Positions 62,201 to 64,000 of a DNA stretch of 64,000 nt are shown piece after piece. The notes below the pieces were generated by a model. It saw nothing but the letters and a program-made list of their open reading frames with translations, did no database searches and was not told the DNA's origin. Position numbers and translations under genes: made by a program. Source of the DNA: an uncultured Pseudohongiella sp. (lineage in GTDB: Bacteria; Pseudomonadota; Gammaproteobacteria; Pseudomonadales; Pseudohongiellaceae); contig CACBCS010000003.1 of NCBI GenBank assembly GCA_902537815.1, forward strand, positions 91,320-155,319. Direction: 5' to 3'. Each line of letters starts with the position of its first letter. The stretch's first letter is position 1.

Positions 62201-63289
62201 ATGAAACGCGTTTTCAATTTCGGAGCAGGCCCAGCAATGCTGCCCCTTGAAGTCATGCAGCATGCTCAGGCTGAATTTCTCAATTATCAGAATCTCGGCG
62301 CATCCGTGATAGAAATCAGCCATCGTTCGGGGGAATTTGACGACATCATCAATCGATGCGACGTATTGCTCACCGAACTCGCAGGCATTCCCGATAACTA
62401 TAAAATTCTGTACGTCCACGGTGGCGCCCAGATGCAGTTCTCTGCAGTCCCTCTGAATCTGATCAATCGTAAAGCCGCTAACAAGGCCTCTTTCGTACTG
62501 ACCGGCAACTGGGCCTCGAAGGCGAGCAAGGAAGCTACGCGCTACGGCGCGTCTATTAACCTTGCCAGCAGCGAAGACAGAAACTTCAGTTACATCCCGG
62601 ACTACGACATCGGATTACTGGACCCAAACAGTTCCTATCTGCACATCACGAGCAACAACACCTTATTCGGAACACGCTGGCACAGCTTCCCAGAAACAGG
62701 CGACGTACCCCTGGTCGCCGACATGACATCGGAATTTCTCTCGAGAAAATTAGACATCAACCAATTCGGCCTTATTTTTGCCGGGCTGCAGAAGAACCTC
62801 GGACCTGCCGGCCTCGCCCTGGTCATCATACGTGAAGATCTGCTGGGCTATGCGCTTCCCGCAACTCCCGGTTTGCTTAACTATCAGGTTTATGCCGAGC
62901 AACACTCACTGGCGAACACTACCAATACTTTTGCCATCTATCTGATGTCACTGGTTCTGCAATGGCTGAAAGATCAGGGCGGTGTAGCACTGATGGAGGC
63001 GCAAAACCAAGCCAAAGCGAAACTGATCTACGATGCCATTGATGGTAGCGACTTCTATTACGGAACAGCGGATGTAGCGCATCGATCGGTCATGAATGTC
63101 ACATTCAATCTTCACAAGGAAGATTTACTGGCTGAGTTCGTAAAGCAGGCAGAGGCCGCCGACTTGTATGCACTAAAAGGTCACCGCGCGGTAGGCGGCG
63201 CACGAGCCTCCATCTACAACGCCATGCCACGCGCTGGCTGCGAAGCTCTGGTCGAATTTATGACTGATTTTGAGCGCCGTATGGGTTAG
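62201..63289 (+). CDS. serC: Phosphoserine aminotransferase
   Basis: VFNFGAGPAMLPLEVMQHAQAEFLNYQNLGASVIEISHRSGEFDDI; DMTSEFLSRKLDINQFGLIFAGLQKNLGPAGLALVIIREDLL. Confidence 0.97.
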   Translation: MKRVFNFGAGPAMLPLEVMQHAQAEFLNYQNLGASVIEISHRSGEFDDIINRCDVLLTELAGIPDNYKILYVHGGAQMQFSAVPLNLINRKAANKASFVLTGNWASKASKEATRYGASINLASSEDRNFSYIPDYDIGLLDPNSSYLHITSNNTLFGTRWHSFPETGDVPLVADMTSEFLSRKLDINQFGLIFAGLQKNLGPAGLALVIIREDLLGYALPATPGLLNYQVYAEQHSLANTTNTFAIYLMSLVLQWLKDQGGVALMEAQNQAKAKLIYDAIDGSDFYYGTADVAHRSVMNVTFNLHKEDLLAEFVKQAEAADLYALKGHRAVGGARASIYNAMPRAGCEALVEFMTDFERRMG

Positions 63290-63352
63290 ACGATTATCAG
63301 AGACCGGCAGGCCTGTTAAGTCTTCCCGGTCTCCGCCCGGCCAAACTGGCGC

Positions 63353-64000
63353 ATGTCTGAAGAAAGAAAAATCATACACTGCGATTGCGATTGTTTTTAT
63401 GCTTCAATCGAAATGCGGGACAATCCTGAGCTGGTCGACAAACCCATTGCCGTTGGCGGCTCACCGGAGCGCAGAGGCGTTGTAGCAACCTGCAATTATG
63501 CGGCCCGGAAATTCGGTATCCACTCCGCAATGTCATCGGCAGTTGCACGCAAGCGCTGTGCGGACCTGATCATTGTTCGCCCGGATATGGAGAAATACCG
63601 GAGCGCATCGTCGAAAATCCATCGCATTTTTGAGCGCTATACTTCTCTCATCGAGCCCTTGTCTCTGGACGAAGCCTATCTGGACGTGACTGAGTGCAGT
63701 CTGTTTAGCGGAGATGCATCCGCGATCGCCCAGGCGATACGTGACGCAGTGCGGTCAGAAGTCGGCATTACCATTTCGGCGGGAATCGCACCAAACAAAT
63801 TTCTGGCCAAGATTGCCAGCGACTGGAACAAACCTGATGGCCAGTTCGCGGTAAGCCGAGACGAGGTCGAGGATTTCCTGACTGACCTGCCAGTCAGGAA
63901 ATTGCACGGAGTCGGAAAAGTGACTGCAGAAAAAATGGCCAAACTTGGCATCGGGTCCTGCGGCGACCTGCGAATGATGGAACTCTCAGAACTGAGGAAA
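63353..64000 (+). CDS. dinB: DNA polymerase IV, truncated by the window end
   Basis: MSEERKIIHCDCDCFYASIEMRDNPELVDKPIAVGGSPERRGVVATCNYAARKFG; SLDEAYLDVT. Confidence 0.95.
   Translation, partial: MSEERKIIHCDCDCFYASIEMRDNPELVDKPIAVGGSPERRGVVATCNYAARKFGIHSAMSSAVARKRCADLIIVRPDMEKYRSASSKIHRIFERYTSLIEPLSLDEAYLDVTECSLFSGDASAIAQAIRDAVRSEVGITISAGIAPNKFLAKIASDWNKPDGQFAVSRDEVEDFLTDLPVRKLHGVGKVTAEKMAKLGIGSCGDLRMMELSELRK

Noticed and set aside
63290-63352. LexA/SOS box upstream of dinB
   Set aside because: No CTG-N10-CAG type palindrome visible in the short serC-dinB spacer.

Overview
The window is a 64-kb, gene-dense chromosomal segment from a gammaproteobacterium. Gene order resembles Pseudomonas in several blocks (compared from memory, no search run). 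I see about 60 protein genes and one tRNA. I see no IS element, prophage, CRISPR array or rRNA gene. Main blocks: (1) tRNA-Ile(GAT), msrQ-msrP, pssA, ilvC, ilvH-ilvI; (2) clpB-pgeF-rluD / bamD / nadE / thiO; (3) a PhoPQ-like two-component system with PepSY, glycine-zipper and SlyX proteins; (4) a TlpA / DUF4266 / DUF3570 / ApbE cluster; (5) miaB-phoH-ybeY-corC-leuS-lptE-holA; (6) an accessory interval at 34.7-46 kb; (7) lipA-lipB-ybeD-dacA-rlpA-rodA-mrdA-rlmH-rsfS-nadD-proA; (8) nhaC through serA-serC-dinB. The strongest candidate for a poorly described system is the DUF4266/DUF3570/TlpA/ApbE cluster at 22.16-25.02 kb. Its predicted outer-membrane DUF3570 protein carries two SGAS motifs resembling ApbE flavinylation sites. 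Its small lipoprotein ends in GGGCGCN. The ApbE protein has no visible export signal. Other notable items: a relic of a PilR/NtrC-type Fis DNA-binding domain beside thiO, where Pseudomonas has pilSR; a class II ilvC in reverse orientation inside an ilvIH-pssA-msrPQ block; and a tRNA-Ile(GAT) with its own promoter and no 16S gene upstream.
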